NCBI RefSeq assembly: GCF_016107525.1
Contig: NZ_JABASR010000009.1
Coordinates: 1 to 64,000, forward strand
Source of the DNA: Psychrobacter aquimaris
Lineage (GTDB): Bacteria > Pseudomonadota > Gammaproteobacteria > Pseudomonadales > Moraxellaceae
Length of the DNA stretch: 64,000 nucleotides
Reading direction: 5' to 3'
Shown: piece after piece, positions 26,882 through 36,805 of the stretch
Layout: every line of letters begins with the position of its first letter
How positions within the stretch are numbered: the stretch's first letter is position 1
Translations under genes and position numbers: made by a program
Notes under the pieces: model-generated
Told to the model about the DNA's origin: nothing
Database searches by the model: none
What the model saw: the letters and a program-made list of their open reading frames with translations, nothing else

Positions 26882-27382
26882 ATGATTGAAGCCACCGATT
26901 TTAGAGACGCCATGTCTTTGTTAACAACCGCGGTCAATATTATTACCACAGAAGGCAGCGCTGGTGTCCACGGATTTACCGCCTCTGCGGTGTGTAGCGT
27001 CACCGATACACCGCCAACCTTACTGGTTTGCATGAATCAGACGTCCCGCTCACATGGCCATTTTGTTGAGAATAAAACCTTAAGTGTTAATGTGTTGGGC
27101 GCACAGCACGAGCCAATATCCAATGCTTTTGCCTCCAAATTGAGTTCGCAAGAGCGATTTGAATATGGCTCTTGGTCACAGCTTAAAACTGGCGCTCCCG
27201 TTTTAGAAGATGCGTTGGTCAGTTTTGATTGTGAAATTCAGGACATTCAGCAAGTGGGCACACATAGCGTCTTCATGTGCCGAGTGGTCGCCATCAGACA
27301 AAGTGAGCAAGAGGAAAGTTTGGTGTATTTTAATCGTGCCTATTCTCGGGTTGGTCAAGTGGATCAAGTAGAAATCGCTTAA
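26882..27382 (+). CDS. Flavin reductase family protein (HpaC/RutF-like)
   Basis: 166 aa, the normal length for NAD(P)H:FMN reductases. Motifs are GVHGFTASAVCSVTDTPPTLLVCMNQTSRSH near 25-57 and FDCEIQDI near 118, as in HpaC and RutF. These enzymes supply reduced flavin to an oxygenase. Its place in the mesX-mesD locus, and the oxygen need of MesD in Acinetobacter, suggest that it feeds reduced flavin to an oxygen-dependent step there. AGGAG lies 7 bases before the ATG. Confidence 0.85.
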   Translation: MIEATDFRDAMSLLTTAVNIITTEGSAGVHGFTASAVCSVTDTPPTLLVCMNQTSRSHGHFVENKTLSVNVLGAQHEPISNAFASKLSSQERFEYGSWSQLKTGAPVLEDALVSFDCEIQDIQQVGTHSVFMCRVVAIRQSEQEESLVYFNRAYSRVGQVDQVEIA

Positions 27383-27459
27383 GTTGGCTTTTTAACTGAC
27401 TGATTGTCACTTAACTAAAATAACCATCGTACTAACTCTAAATAAGAAGTAAATATCCT

Positions 27460-28284
27460 GTGGAACTAATCATTTTTTTAATCATAGGCGCGCTAGCAGG
27501 ATTTGCTGCGGGGCTATTTGGTGTGGGTGGTGGCACAATTATTGTGCCATTATTATTTATCGTTTTTACGCAGATGGGTTACAGTCCTGACAATATCATG
27601 CACTTAGCATTAGGTACGTCATTGGCGACCATCATTGTCACCTCTATAAGCTCGTTAATGGCACATAATAAGAAAGGCGCAGTCATGTGGCCTGTCTTTA
27701 AAAATCTGACGCCAGGCATGGCGATTGGTTGCTTCTTTGGGGCGGGGATTGCAGGCGCGATCTCAGGCGGTCATCTACAAATTATCGTGGGTACGTTTTT
27801 GCTGTGGGTCGCCTTTAACATGTTTACTGGCGGCAAAAAGCGGATAGATGGTACAGCAAATGATGCCAGTACTACCCAAACAGCATTGCCGTCAACGCCT
27901 AAGCAATTGGCAGCAGGTGGGGTTATCGGTATCGCTTCTGCCATTTTCGGCATTGGTGGTGGCAGCTTAACCGTCCCTTATCTTACGCGCTATGGTGTAG
28001 TCATGCAAAAAGCGGTTGGCACGTCCGCTGCTTGTGGTCTGCCGATTGCTATTGCTGGAGCATTAGGCTTTATGTTCTTTGGGATGCAGCAACAAGTTGA
28101 TGCACCCAATACCATTGGCTTTGTCCACATTTATGCCTTTCTAGGGATTAGTATCATGAGCTTTTTCACCGCAAAGCTAGGTGCAAAAGTCGCCCATATA
28201 CTATCACCAGAGCTTTTAAAGAAATGCTTTGCGGTGTTATTAACGGTTGTGGGGTTTTACTTTCTTTATAAAGGGCTAATGTAA
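27460..28284 (+). CDS. TauE/SafE family membrane transporter
   Basis: 274 aa with about eight membrane helices. Two related halves each begin with a Gly-rich motif: AGLFGVGGGTIIVPLL near residue 18 and SAIFGIGGGSLTVPYL near 160, which is the TauE/SafE duplication. The family exports sulfite or sulfoacetate or moves other sulphur anions. At the end of the mesX-mesD-reductase run it may remove a sulphur by-product or move a substrate; this is inference. The start is GTG. No terminator is obvious after it. Confidence 0.85.
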   Translation: MELIIFLIIGALAGFAAGLFGVGGGTIIVPLLFIVFTQMGYSPDNIMHLALGTSLATIIVTSISSLMAHNKKGAVMWPVFKNLTPGMAIGCFFGAGIAGAISGGHLQIIVGTFLLWVAFNMFTGGKKRIDGTANDASTTQTALPSTPKQLAAGGVIGIASAIFGIGGGSLTVPYLTRYGVVMQKAVGTSAACGLPIAIAGALGFMFFGMQQQVDAPNTIGFVHIYAFLGISIMSFFTAKLGAKVAHILSPELLKKCFAVLLTVVGFYFLYKGLM

Positions 28285-28508
28285 GTATTTATATTGATGC
28301 ATTTCAGGTGCAAAGTTCACAAACGGAATTGTATTGCTTAGTGCCGAAAATCATACCTAACTTAGCAGTCTAATATAAGTGGTTCCATGATAAAGGTCTA
28401 TTTTAAGTGGTCTGTTAATAGGTTTATAGGGTAAAATAACTGGTTCCCTTGAGGTATAGCCAAAAAGACACATCGTGTTCATTGATTATTAAAGAGCTAA
28501 ATCAATAT

Positions 28509-29144
28509 TCACAGGTTTTCATTTAACCCAAAATCAGCCAATGTTTTTGAATTATTATTAAGAACAACTTTTACAAATTCAGGATCAATCTTTAAAAACA
28601 AATCAAGAGCATCTTTTATTTTCCAATAATTATCTTCAGGTTTCTTAATAATAATTTCCAGATGCTCCTTCAATAGAGGTATATATTCATAAAATCTTTT
28701 ACGAAGGATTAGATAAAATACTCTACTAATCTCAAATGATTGTAAGTTAGAATCTTTAATAATCTTGGATATGGGTTCGAATATCTCTTGTCTTGCTTTA
28801 GCCCCTTGTCCTAAGTCTGATAAGCTAGCCCAGTAACTGATAATGCTATCCAGTACATGTTTATATGTATCATCATAACCGTGCAAGCGATGTTGGATCA
28901 TTCCTTGTAAACGATTATTCATTAAAAGACTTCTAAGAGTATCGAATCCTTCTCTAACACCCCAAGATGTTAATAACCTGGAGACATCAAATAAAAGAGA
29001 TTCATCATCGACCTCTAGTAGTGCTATCAATTTCTTAAGACGCTCTATGGGTACATCTTCTAAATCTATTTCGTCTGGTATTTCAGTATAATCCACGTTG
29101 TCTGGAATACTGTACAGTAGAGTATCTATCTCGCTTTTATTCAT
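28509..29144 (-). CDS. Hypothetical helical protein, immunity-like
   Basis: 211 aa from the ATG at 29144, which has AAGG 7 bases upstream; a TTG 15 bases further would read through that site. The protein is nearly all helical with repeated Leu/Ile patterns like HEAT or ARM repeats (RLKKLIALLEVDDESLLFDVSRLLTSWG). It is acidic at the start. Small acidic HEAT-like proteins are common as immunity proteins or solitary unknowns; no toxin gene is adjacent. The DNA is more AT-rich than the flanking housekeeping genes, which suggests transfer. It is divergent from the next gene. Confidence 0.5.
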   Translation of the reverse strand: MNKSEIDTLLYSIPDNVDYTEIPDEIDLEDVPIERLKKLIALLEVDDESLLFDVSRLLTSWGVREGFDTLRSLLMNNRLQGMIQHRLHGYDDTYKHVLDSIISYWASLSDLGQGAKARQEIFEPISKIIKDSNLQSFEISRVFYLILRKRFYEYIPLLKEHLEIIIKKPEDNYWKIKDALDLFLKIDPEFVKVVLNNNSKTLADFGLNENL

Positions 29145-29300
29145 TTTATGACCTTGCAATTAGCTTGTGTATTTTGATGATTTTTTACCATAACGTCCTT
29201 TTTTAGAGTATGTTCGACTCCTGTATAGCGCATCGATCACGATTTAATACTATTTTCGGGCTTGTAAAGCTTATTAGTCAATATAAGGTTAATTAAATAA

Positions 29301-29798
29301 ATGGCTCATTTGGATATACATGCTAAAGCAGAGATTGGTAAATCCTTAGCAGGGTTCACACTAGGTGAAAAATTGGAAAGCTTTCTTCATTTTATCGATA
29401 AGACAGTTGATGGAAATGTTAAGGAATGGACGGTTGATTTAGCCTTAGACAATACAGGCGTCTTACTTTTTGAGATACCAAATAATAACGGGTATATAAT
29501 ATATTTTTCAGAACCTAAACTAGAATTAGGCTTTACTGAAAAAGGAACTCTATGCGATATTAGCGCTGGCGCTGGTTATAAAGGTGATATTTTTGAAGGT
29601 AACATTAAAATTGGTAGCCGTATTGGAGATATAGATCATGCCTTAGTTTTGGACGATGCTGAAGATATACATTATCTTGCTGATAACGAAGGACAGATGA
29701 TTGAAGGGATATACTTTGTAGCCGGTGGCTTAGAGCTTGAAGAAGATCCCGACTCCATCATAGAAGAAGTTGGGATTTATAATTACAACTTAACTTAA
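29301..29798 (+). CDS. Hypothetical acidic protein, possible orphan immunity protein
   Basis: 165 aa, beta-rich and acidic. It has regular two-residue hydrophobic alternation (GVLLFEIPNNNGYIIYFSE) and a C-terminal acidic run (GLELEEDPDSIIEEVG). There is no signal or membrane segment. The family is not recognised. Small acidic beta proteins of this type are often immunity partners of secreted toxins, but none is present. It lies in the AT-rich islet between the TauE gene and glmS. AAGG lies 12 bases before the ATG, a long spacing. Confidence 0.5.
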   Translation: MAHLDIHAKAEIGKSLAGFTLGEKLESFLHFIDKTVDGNVKEWTVDLALDNTGVLLFEIPNNNGYIIYFSEPKLELGFTEKGTLCDISAGAGYKGDIFEGNIKIGSRIGDIDHALVLDDAEDIHYLADNEGQMIEGIYFVAGGLELEEDPDSIIEEVGIYNYNLT

Positions 29799-30031
29799 TA
29801 TAGTAACTATTCTGGTCTCGATACCATCTTATTCAAGTAACCTTGCATCGCCCAACAAGTACACTGTGAAGTACACTACAATAGTATAAATAATCAAAAC
29901 CATTGATGCCATTAGCATATAGCTTAATATTCAAGTCCTCACTAGGGTACCAAACCAATGAAAGCACTTGGTTAGCTCGTCAAAGGTATTATTTAGAGAT
30001 AAGTTTTAACATTAAAATAAGGATTAAGTTT

Positions 30032-30232
30032 ATGTCTCAATTCATAGATACAGGTAGTAGGCTACTAAATACTCATAATATAACTAATATTATATTTCTA
30101 GACGAAGCTAAAAGAATTATATTTGAGACTGAAGATATGATGTTTAGTATTACAGAAGATTTTATAAAGAGAGAAGATTACGAAAGGGCATGTAATAACC
30201 TAAGAATTAATCTAAATACTATCGTTATTTAA
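30032..30232 (+). CDS. Small hypothetical protein, 66 aa
   Basis: 66 aa from the ATG at 30032, which has AAGGA 8 bases upstream; the longer ORF begins in sequence with no coding signal. It is a short beta-then-helix protein: ITNIIFLDEAKRIIFETEDMMFSI followed by EDYERACNNLRINL. It is probably a cytoplasmic single-domain protein. Family not recognised. It is AT-rich like its two neighbours. Confidence 0.45.
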   Translation: MSQFIDTGSRLLNTHNITNIIFLDEAKRIIFETEDMMFSITEDFIKREDYERACNNLRINLNTIVI

Positions 30233-30594
30233 GTTAGGCTAGCAGGTATTTACCATCACATTGGTTGTTTGAACACGTTCAATATCTGTATAAGTAACCG
30301 AAAATATTCCCATAATAGTGTCAATTCACTACCTTTTTACTATCTGAAATGGGCGGTAGATAACCCCAAAAATACTTGATTATTCCCATAACGGATCTTA
30401 TGTTAAATAGATTTGGAAGTTAGTATATAAGTGATTAATATTTTTATATTTCGTTATTCATAAAAAAATCCTTCGCTATCTTATTAGTACCAGATGGCGA
30501 AGGATTCGGTATAACAAGCAAGTAATTGATAATAATTATTGTCAGTAAGTACTTTATTACTCGTAGAAAATTATATTAAAATCAATTACTTGGA
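30233..30594. other. Intergenic region, glmS terminator only
   Basis: About 360 AT-rich bases. The minus-strand glmS terminator at 30461-30506 is the only feature. The rest has no supported gene or repeat. Confidence 0.5.
30461..30506 (-). terminator. glmS terminator
   Basis: AATCCTTCGCTATCT and AGATGGCGAAGGATT pair (one G-U) around a 9-base loop. On the minus strand a run of seven T follows. Confidence 0.85.
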
Positions 30595-32439
30595 CTACTC
30601 AACAGTCACTGATTTTGCGAGGTTACGTGGCTGATCGACATCAGTACCGCGCATTACTGCGACATGATAAGACAGCAGCTGTACTGGCACACTATAGACG
30701 ATAGGGGCAAGCGTCTCACAAACATCCGGCACATAGACCACGTGCAATCTGTCTTCTGCGACCATTTGACTAGATTCGCTTGCAAAAACAAACAGCTCAC
30801 CATGACGCGCGTGTACCTCTTGCATATTAGCCTTAAGCTTATCGAACATGCTGTCTTTTGGTGCTAGTACAACGATGGGCATGTCTTTATCAACCAATGC
30901 CAATGGTCCATGTTTAAGCTCACCTGCTGCATAACCTTCGGCGTGAATGTAAGAAATCTCTTTTAGTTTCAGTGCACCTTCCAAGGCAATAGGGAACTGC
31001 AAACCACGACCTAAGAACAAGCAGCTCTTTTTATACTCAAAATGCTCACTCATGGCTTTGATAGGTGCATCGAGGTTTAAGCTGGCATATAGTTGACCAC
31101 GTAGCTCTTGTAACTGACCAAGCAAGGTACTCAAATTTTCGCCAGTCATGCGCTCCTGAACGACACCCACTTTTAAGACCAATAGCATTAAAGCGGCAAG
31201 CTGAGTGGTGAATGCTTTGGTAGAAGCAACGCCAATCTCTGGACCGGCAAGCGTTGGTAAAAATATATCCGTCTCACGTACCAAAGATGATGTTGGTACA
31301 TTACATAGTGCTAAGCTGACTAGACCTGCTGGTGTGCTCTTTTGAATATCACGTAGCGCCGATAATGTATCTGCCGTTTCGCCAGATTGAGAAATACAAA
31401 TGACGAGTGTGTTATCGACGACGACAGGATTGCGATAGCGGAATTCACTAGCGACTTCAACTGAACAAGGCACACGAATAAGGCTCTCAAACCAATATTT
31501 TGCGACCAAGCCTGAGTGGTAACTGGTACCACAAGCGATAACTTGGACGTGCTTAACGCCTTTTAATTGCGCTTCGTGACGCTGTAAAAAATCATCGCGT
31601 AGTTTAGACGGCTCATCGCTATCTACAGCCATCTCAACAGTACGGGCGACCGCGTCTGGCTGTTCATAGATTTCTTTGAGCATATAATGCTTAAATTCAC
31701 CTTTATCCGCATTATGTTGGGCCGCGTCAATTTCATGTATCTGACGTTTTACTTCGACACCATCGGCATAAACCTGAATGCTACTACGCGTCAATTTGGC
31801 AATATCGCCTTCTTCTAGATACATAAAGCGATTGGTGACCGGCAGGAGGGCTAGTTGATCAGAAGCAATAAAGTTCTCACCGATACCCACTCCAATCACC
31901 AATGGAGAGCCTAAACGAACAGTAATTAGCTCTTCTGGGCAGTCGATATGCAGAATACCCAGGGCAAAGGCGCCATGTAATAAAGGAATAACAGCACGAA
32001 CGGCTTCTAGTAAATCAGGCGTTGTTTTGTAGATATCATTAATTAAATGAGCGACGACCTCAGTATCGGTTTGCGAAGTAAATACGTAACCTTTAGCAAT
32101 CAATGCTTCTTTTAACTCGGCATAGTTTTCAACGATACCGTTATGTACCACAGCAATCTTGCCTGAGACATGCGGATGGGCGTTACGCTGAGCCGGCTCG
32201 CCATGCGTTGCCCAACGTGTATGCGCAATACCAATATGACCATCGAAAAATTCAGGATTGACTGCCACAGCATCGACCAACGCTTGCACTTTACCCACTT
32301 GGCGCTCGCGATGAAGTTCGCCATCACGAATGACGGTCAGACCGGCAGAATCATAACCGCGGTATTCTAAACGTTTAAGACCCTCAAGTAAGATATTGGC
32401 GATATTACGCTCAGCGACTGCTCCAACGATTCCACACAT
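30595..32439 (-). CDS. glmS: Glutamine-fructose-6-phosphate aminotransferase (isomerizing)
   Basis: 614 aa, the normal GlmS length (609 in E. coli). It makes glucosamine-6-phosphate from fructose-6-phosphate and glutamine, the first step to UDP-GlcNAc. The N-terminal glutaminase starts MCGIVGA, where C2 becomes the N-terminal nucleophile. Two SIS sugar-binding domains follow, with ACGTSYHSG near residue 305, SQSGETADT near 353 and LGRG near 475. The C-terminus ends in the conserved LAKSVTVE. AAGGA precedes the ATG. It follows glmU on the same strand after about 240 bases. Confidence 0.96.
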   Translation of the reverse strand: MCGIVGAVAERNIANILLEGLKRLEYRGYDSAGLTVIRDGELHRERQVGKVQALVDAVAVNPEFFDGHIGIAHTRWATHGEPAQRNAHPHVSGKIAVVHNGIVENYAELKEALIAKGYVFTSQTDTEVVAHLINDIYKTTPDLLEAVRAVIPLLHGAFALGILHIDCPEELITVRLGSPLVIGVGIGENFIASDQLALLPVTNRFMYLEEGDIAKLTRSSIQVYADGVEVKRQIHEIDAAQHNADKGEFKHYMLKEIYEQPDAVARTVEMAVDSDEPSKLRDDFLQRHEAQLKGVKHVQVIACGTSYHSGLVAKYWFESLIRVPCSVEVASEFRYRNPVVVDNTLVICISQSGETADTLSALRDIQKSTPAGLVSLALCNVPTSSLVRETDIFLPTLAGPEIGVASTKAFTTQLAALMLLVLKVGVVQERMTGENLSTLLGQLQELRGQLYASLNLDAPIKAMSEHFEYKKSCLFLGRGLQFPIALEGALKLKEISYIHAEGYAAGELKHGPLALVDKDMPIVVLAPKDSMFDKLKANMQEVHARHGELFVFASESSQMVAEDRLHVVYVPDVCETLAPIVYSVPVQLLSYHVAVMRGTDVDQPRNLAKSVTVE

Positions 32440-32604
32440 AACTATTCCTTAAATTCGATGTTTTATGTTTTGATTTTTGACAGCTTCAATGCTTAACAGA
32501 TCAAATGCTTTGATTTGAGAGGCGATAATGTTCAGTCAATAAATAATAGAAATTCACACTATGATAGCTTTTATATTAACAATTTTGACGCTATAAATAT
32601 AAGG

Positions 32605-32635
32605 AAGCAGCATCACAAAAATTGTCATGCTGCTT
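32605..32635 (-). terminator. Possible hairpin between glmU and glmS
   Basis: AAGCAGCAT and ATGCTGCTT pair across a 13-base loop. There is no good T tract, so this may be an RNA processing or partial termination site in the glmU-glmS transcript. Confidence 0.35.
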
Positions 32636-32683
32636 AGTATTATTTTAATAGACATTATTCAAAATGCTTGTGATTGACCGTTA

Positions 32684-34066
32684 CTATTTTGACTTTTTAG
32701 TCGGACGCTGAAAGTCGTTTTTCTGAGTCTGTCGCGCCCGTCCAAAGGCTAATGCTTTACTGTCGACGTTTTCGGTAATCACTGACCCTGCGGCAACTGT
32801 TGCGGTATCACCAATGGTTACTGGCGCGACCAGACTGGCGTTAGAGCCAATAAAAGCGTTATCTTCGATGATGGTTTGTGATTTATTGACACCATCATAA
32901 TTACAAGTAATGACGCCTGCGCCGACATTGACATCTGTACCAATGGTCGCATCACCGATATAACTCAAGTGATTAACCTTGCTACCATGGCCGACAGTTG
33001 ATTTTTTAATCTCGACGAAATTACCGACTTTACTGTTGTTAGCCAATACGGTTTCAGGACGCAAATGGGCGAAAGGACCAACATCAACACCTGCCCCAAT
33101 CTCAGCACGATCAATCACGCAATAAGGTTTTATGTGGCAGGCATTACCAATGTGGGCGTTTTTAATGACACAGCCCGCTTCGATATACACATTATCACCT
33201 AAGATACAATCGCCCTCAAATACCACACCCACATCGACAAACACGTCCTGACCAGCGCTAAGCGTGCCACGAATATCAACGCGAGTGGGGTCAGCAAACT
33301 GCACGCCCGCTTCTTGCAAGTCGGCAACCAGTTTGCCTTGCCAAGTGCGCTCTAAGCTAGCAAGCTGTTGGCGGTTATTGACACCTTCAATCTCAAAGGT
33401 ATGCTCAGGCTCAATCGCGACAATATTAATGCCTTCAGCGACCGCCATTTTAACGATATCTGTCAGGTAATATTCTTGCTGCGCATTATCATTAGAAAGC
33501 TTTGGCAGATATTTATGCAATAACGCATTATCGACGCAGTAAATACCACTATTAATCTCTTGGATTTTTTGCTCATCAGCGCTGGCATCTTTTTGCTCGA
33601 CGATGGCTTTGATATTGCCGTCTTTGTCACGTTTGATACGACCGAGACCAAACGGATTGTCAACGGTCAAGGTCAACATTGACATGCCATCCGTATTGGC
33701 AGATTTTAATGCCGTTAACGTTTGGCAACTGACCAACGGCACATCACCATAGAGAATCAGGCTTTGTCCTTCTTTTGGTAATTCAGATAGGGTCACTTTT
33801 ACCGCATGTCCAGTACCCAACTGCTCAGTCTGGGCAACCCAAGTAATAGGCAGGTGCGCATATTGCTCATTAATATCTGCTTGGACTTGGTCGCCACCAA
33901 AACCATGAACAATGATGGTGTCATCAACCGTTAGTTGATGACAGGTGTCAAGAACATGACCCAATAACGACTTACCAGCCAATGTCTGTAGCACTTTTGG
34001 CTTGGCTGACTGCATACGCGTGCCTTTGCCCGCAGCGAGGATAATTACCGAAAGAGGAGATGTCAT
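32684..34066 (-). CDS. glmU: Bifunctional UDP-GlcNAc pyrophosphorylase / glucosamine-1-P acetyltransferase
   Basis: 460 aa (E. coli 456). The N-terminal uridylyltransferase has LAAGKGTRM at residues 11-19, GTGHAV near 85 and YGDVPL near 105. The C-terminal half is a left-handed beta helix of hexapeptide repeats (VFVDVGVVFEGDCILGDNVYIEAGCVI onward) that acetylates GlcN-1-P and binds acetyl-CoA. It gives UDP-GlcNAc for peptidoglycan and LPS. It lies upstream of glmS, so two linked steps are together; glmM is elsewhere. Confidence 0.96.
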   Translation of the reverse strand: MTSPLSVIILAAGKGTRMQSAKPKVLQTLAGKSLLGHVLDTCHQLTVDDTIIVHGFGGDQVQADINEQYAHLPITWVAQTEQLGTGHAVKVTLSELPKEGQSLILYGDVPLVSCQTLTALKSANTDGMSMLTLTVDNPFGLGRIKRDKDGNIKAIVEQKDASADEQKIQEINSGIYCVDNALLHKYLPKLSNDNAQQEYYLTDIVKMAVAEGINIVAIEPEHTFEIEGVNNRQQLASLERTWQGKLVADLQEAGVQFADPTRVDIRGTLSAGQDVFVDVGVVFEGDCILGDNVYIEAGCVIKNAHIGNACHIKPYCVIDRAEIGAGVDVGPFAHLRPETVLANNSKVGNFVEIKKSTVGHGSKVNHLSYIGDATIGTDVNVGAGVITCNYDGVNKSQTIIEDNAFIGSNASLVAPVTIGDTATVAAGSVITENVDSKALAFGRARQTQKNDFQRPTKKSK

Positions 34067-34295
34067 AATAGCCTACAAATGTAACAAAATATAATTTCAA
34101 ATTATAACGCAAACTGTCATTTAACTAAAATGCTATGTCGTGACATCTTTGTAACCTGCGTTGTTTGTCATCGGCTTATTATTTAATGGTGACTTGCTGA
34201 TGAATTGTCTGTCGTCACAAACGCATTACTAAAAAAGTGGGCGAGTCAAAAAAGACAATCGGTTATCAAAGACCGTCGCTTATATAAAAGCGTGG

Positions 34296-34886
34296 CTAAT
34301 TTGCCAGTGTGAGGATGGTGGTATAAATAATAACCCAAACGGCTGCTGCCATGATACCTGCGATGATGTCATCGAGCATAATACCTAGGCCACCTGCGAC
34401 TTTTTTATCTGCCCAGCCAATCGGTGGTGGCTTAATAATGTCAAAAAATCGGAATAATATAAAGGCGATAATGATGGCAATAATAGAAGATGTTTGGGCG
34501 ATATTTTGCCAAAAATTACCGTCAGCGATACCCATATAAGATAGCGGCAGTAGGGTAAGCCACATGCCCGCCCATTCATCCCAGACAATGTGCGGGTTAT
34601 CATGACCACCCATTAGCTCTGAGGTACGACCGCATATCCAACTACCAATCACACAAGAGAGAATGGTAATAATCAAAAATGGCACGAATCCTAAGCTTAG
34701 CAATGGTATCGCGATGACTATACTTCCAACCGTGCCCCAAGTGCCGGGTGCACGGCGAGGCAAACCACTTCCTAAGCCGATACCGAGCCAATAAACCAAA
34801 CGGTCAAGCATCGTAGCAGTAGTGGGTAGCGGTGGACAATCATTGGCTTTACGGATATCAGGCTTAGATAGGTTGTGATCAATCAT
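34296..34886 (-). CDS. pgpA: Phosphatidylglycerophosphatase A
   Basis: 196 aa. Typical PgpA motifs are GLGSGLPRRAPGTWG (about 36-50) and DEWAGMW (about 102-108), with about four membrane helices. It removes phosphate from phosphatidylglycerophosphate to give phosphatidylglycerol. A 25-residue polar extension precedes the conserved core. It starts 3 bases after the thiL stop, as in many gammaproteobacterial nusB-thiL-pgpA operons. Confidence 0.93.
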   Translation of the reverse strand: MIDHNLSKPDIRKANDCPPLPTTATMLDRLVYWLGIGLGSGLPRRAPGTWGTVGSIVIAIPLLSLGFVPFLIITILSCVIGSWICGRTSELMGGHDNPHIVWDEWAGMWLTLLPLSYMGIADGNFWQNIAQTSSIIAIIIAFILFRFFDIIKPPPIGWADKKVAGGLGIMLDDIIAGIMAAAVWVIIYTTILTLAN

Positions 34887-34889
34887 GGG

Positions 34890-35930
34890 TTAACCTGCAA
34901 AATGTTGGTAACCCGTCAGATTGGGCCAAGTAATAAAGGGAGCGGGATGGGTAGGTGTGATTGGCTGTCCTTGATAAAAAAGCTCTGGTCGTAAATTTTT
35001 GGTAGCATTTGTCTTGTTTACGGCTATGACTTCGCCGATACAGGTAATAGGTGTGTTGCTACTGTTATTAACAGGCGGTTCAATATGAGCAGGCAAAGTA
35101 AAAGCCAACTCATAATCATCGCCACCAGCCAACTGGCACAACAAGCGCTCAGTTAACTCAGCGTTTGCCAATGCTTTGCTGGTAGGTAGCAGATCGAGAT
35201 GAATGCGCATACTAACGCTGCTTTGTTGGCAGATATGACCAAGATCTTGATACAGACCATCAGAGATATCTATCATTGCCGTAGCGCCGATTTTTGCTAG
35301 TTCTGCGCCCAGTGCAATACGCGGGGTTGGCATATGTAGCCGATGCGCAAGCTCAATACCGACGGCATTGTCAGGGTTCTGTAGTGCATAAGCGGCATCG
35401 CCAAGAGTGCCTGAGACATAGAGTTTATCGCCAACTTGCGCGCCTGAACGGTAGACGGCTGGTGTATCTTTGGTGAGTAACCCTTGCGCGCTGACACTAA
35501 GAACTAAATTGTCGCTACGCGTGGTATCACCACCAATCAGCGTCACCCTAAATAGCTGGCAAGCATGAAATAAGCCTTTAGCAAATTCACTTAACCATTG
35601 CTCATTCGCCAAGCGCTCAGGCAATGCTAACGCTAGCAGAATACTATGCGGAGTTGCACCCATCGCGGCAATATCTGAGACATTCACTGCTACAGCTTTA
35701 TAGCCGATGGCAAATGCAAGCTTATTCACTTGCTCCCAATCGGCGCTAAAGTGTCGACCTTGAACGAGTGTATCAATACAGCTGACCAAACGCGCACCCG
35801 CAGGCAAGCTCATCACTGCTGCATCATCACCAATGCCTTTTTCGACCCTGCCTTTATTGACACTGCTGGACAATGACTGTGCAGCTTGCATTTGGGAGAA
35901 TATACGCTCAATCAGCTCAAACTCATTCAT
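34890..35930 (-). CDS. thiL: Thiamine-phosphate kinase
   Basis: 346 aa (E. coli 325). It phosphorylates thiamine phosphate to the active diphosphate. Motifs are GIGDDAAV near residue 32, the SCIDTLVQGRHF metal and substrate loop, GGDTTRSD near 138, and MIDISDGLYQDL near 219. It lies between nusB (2 bases upstream) and pgpA (3 bases downstream), in one minus-strand operon. Confidence 0.94.
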   Translation of the reverse strand: MNEFELIERIFSQMQAAQSLSSSVNKGRVEKGIGDDAAVMSLPAGARLVSCIDTLVQGRHFSADWEQVNKLAFAIGYKAVAVNVSDIAAMGATPHSILLALALPERLANEQWLSEFAKGLFHACQLFRVTLIGGDTTRSDNLVLSVSAQGLLTKDTPAVYRSGAQVGDKLYVSGTLGDAAYALQNPDNAVGIELAHRLHMPTPRIALGAELAKIGATAMIDISDGLYQDLGHICQQSSVSMRIHLDLLPTSKALANAELTERLLCQLAGGDDYELAFTLPAHIEPPVNNSSNTPITCIGEVIAVNKTNATKNLRPELFYQGQPITPTHPAPFITWPNLTGYQHFAG

Positions 35931-35932
35931 GA

Positions 35933-36805
35933 TTAGTCTTTGCTGTCTACATCAGTGCGGTCTGTTTCAATCGCTTTTTTGCTCGCTTTAAAGTCACTAA
36001 TGTTGGCAGTAGCTTTACTAGCGCTATTGCGTTTGACAGTAGCATTATTGGCACTGATACGAAGCTTGTTTGAAGTGGTTGGTTTTTCTTCAAGAGTAGG
36101 TGTGTCGGCACTATCTTCTATATCAGCATTAGTTTCTGCATTGGTATCAGCTTTTATTACAGGTTTAGCAGCCGCTTTTTGTGAGGTGCGTAAATTGGCT
36201 TTGCTATCTACTTCTACTTCAATAGCACGTAGCTCTACTGCCATTTTATCAAGGACGGCATTAATCAATTTATGCGCGTCAGTAGCGCCAAAGTGATTAT
36301 TCAGCTTCATCGCTTCATCAAGTACCACTTTATAAGGAATTTCTAAACGGTTTTGTAGCTCGTAAGCACCAATCAATAAAATGGCGTGCTCAACGGTGTC
36401 CAATTTATCGATTTCACGGTCAAGATGCTGAGAGATAAGGACATCTAGCGCCTCGATCTGCTCTGGAATATCACGCATCATTTCATGATAATAGCCAATA
36501 TGTACGGTATGCATGGCATTGGTCGCGCGGGTACGAGCAGCGATATCGTGTGGGGCATTGTCTTTCCAGCCAAGCTTACCATCGATATCGAAGCGGCGGT
36601 CAGTGACGAGCCATTCGTATAGACCTTGCATCGCAAAGCGTCGCGCTTTACGGATAGCGGTGTGACTGGTCTTGTAAGAAGACTCACTCATATCGAAGAT
36701 TTGATCACCCGCACTGCTGCTCGCGATGCGCGTGGCTTCAGCTTGTTTATCATTGGTTTGGGCGGTTTTCGCAGCGCTGATAGCGCGCTTGAGTTGGTCA
36801 GTCAT
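35933..36805 (-). CDS. nusB: Transcription antitermination factor NusB, extended
   Basis: 290 aa against about 140 for usual NusB. The conserved core covers about residues 48-198 ([37 protein letters not shown]). It binds boxA RNA with NusE and supports rRNA antitermination. The first 45 residues and the last 90 are polar, low-complexity extensions rich in Ala, Thr, Lys and Asp. The extensions are probably disordered. The core is intact, so function is expected. It is the first gene before thiL and pgpA, about 200 bases downstream of ribH. Confidence 0.9.
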   Translation of the reverse strand: MTDQLKRAISAAKTAQTNDKQAEATRIASSSAGDQIFDMSESSYKTSHTAIRKARRFAMQGLYEWLVTDRRFDIDGKLGWKDNAPHDIAARTRATNAMHTVHIGYYHEMMRDIPEQIEALDVLISQHLDREIDKLDTVEHAILLIGAYELQNRLEIPYKVVLDEAMKLNNHFGATDAHKLINAVLDKMAVELRAIEVEVDSKANLRTSQKAAAKPVIKADTNAETNADIEDSADTPTLEEKPTTSNKLRISANNATVKRNSASKATANISDFKASKKAIETDRTDVDSKD

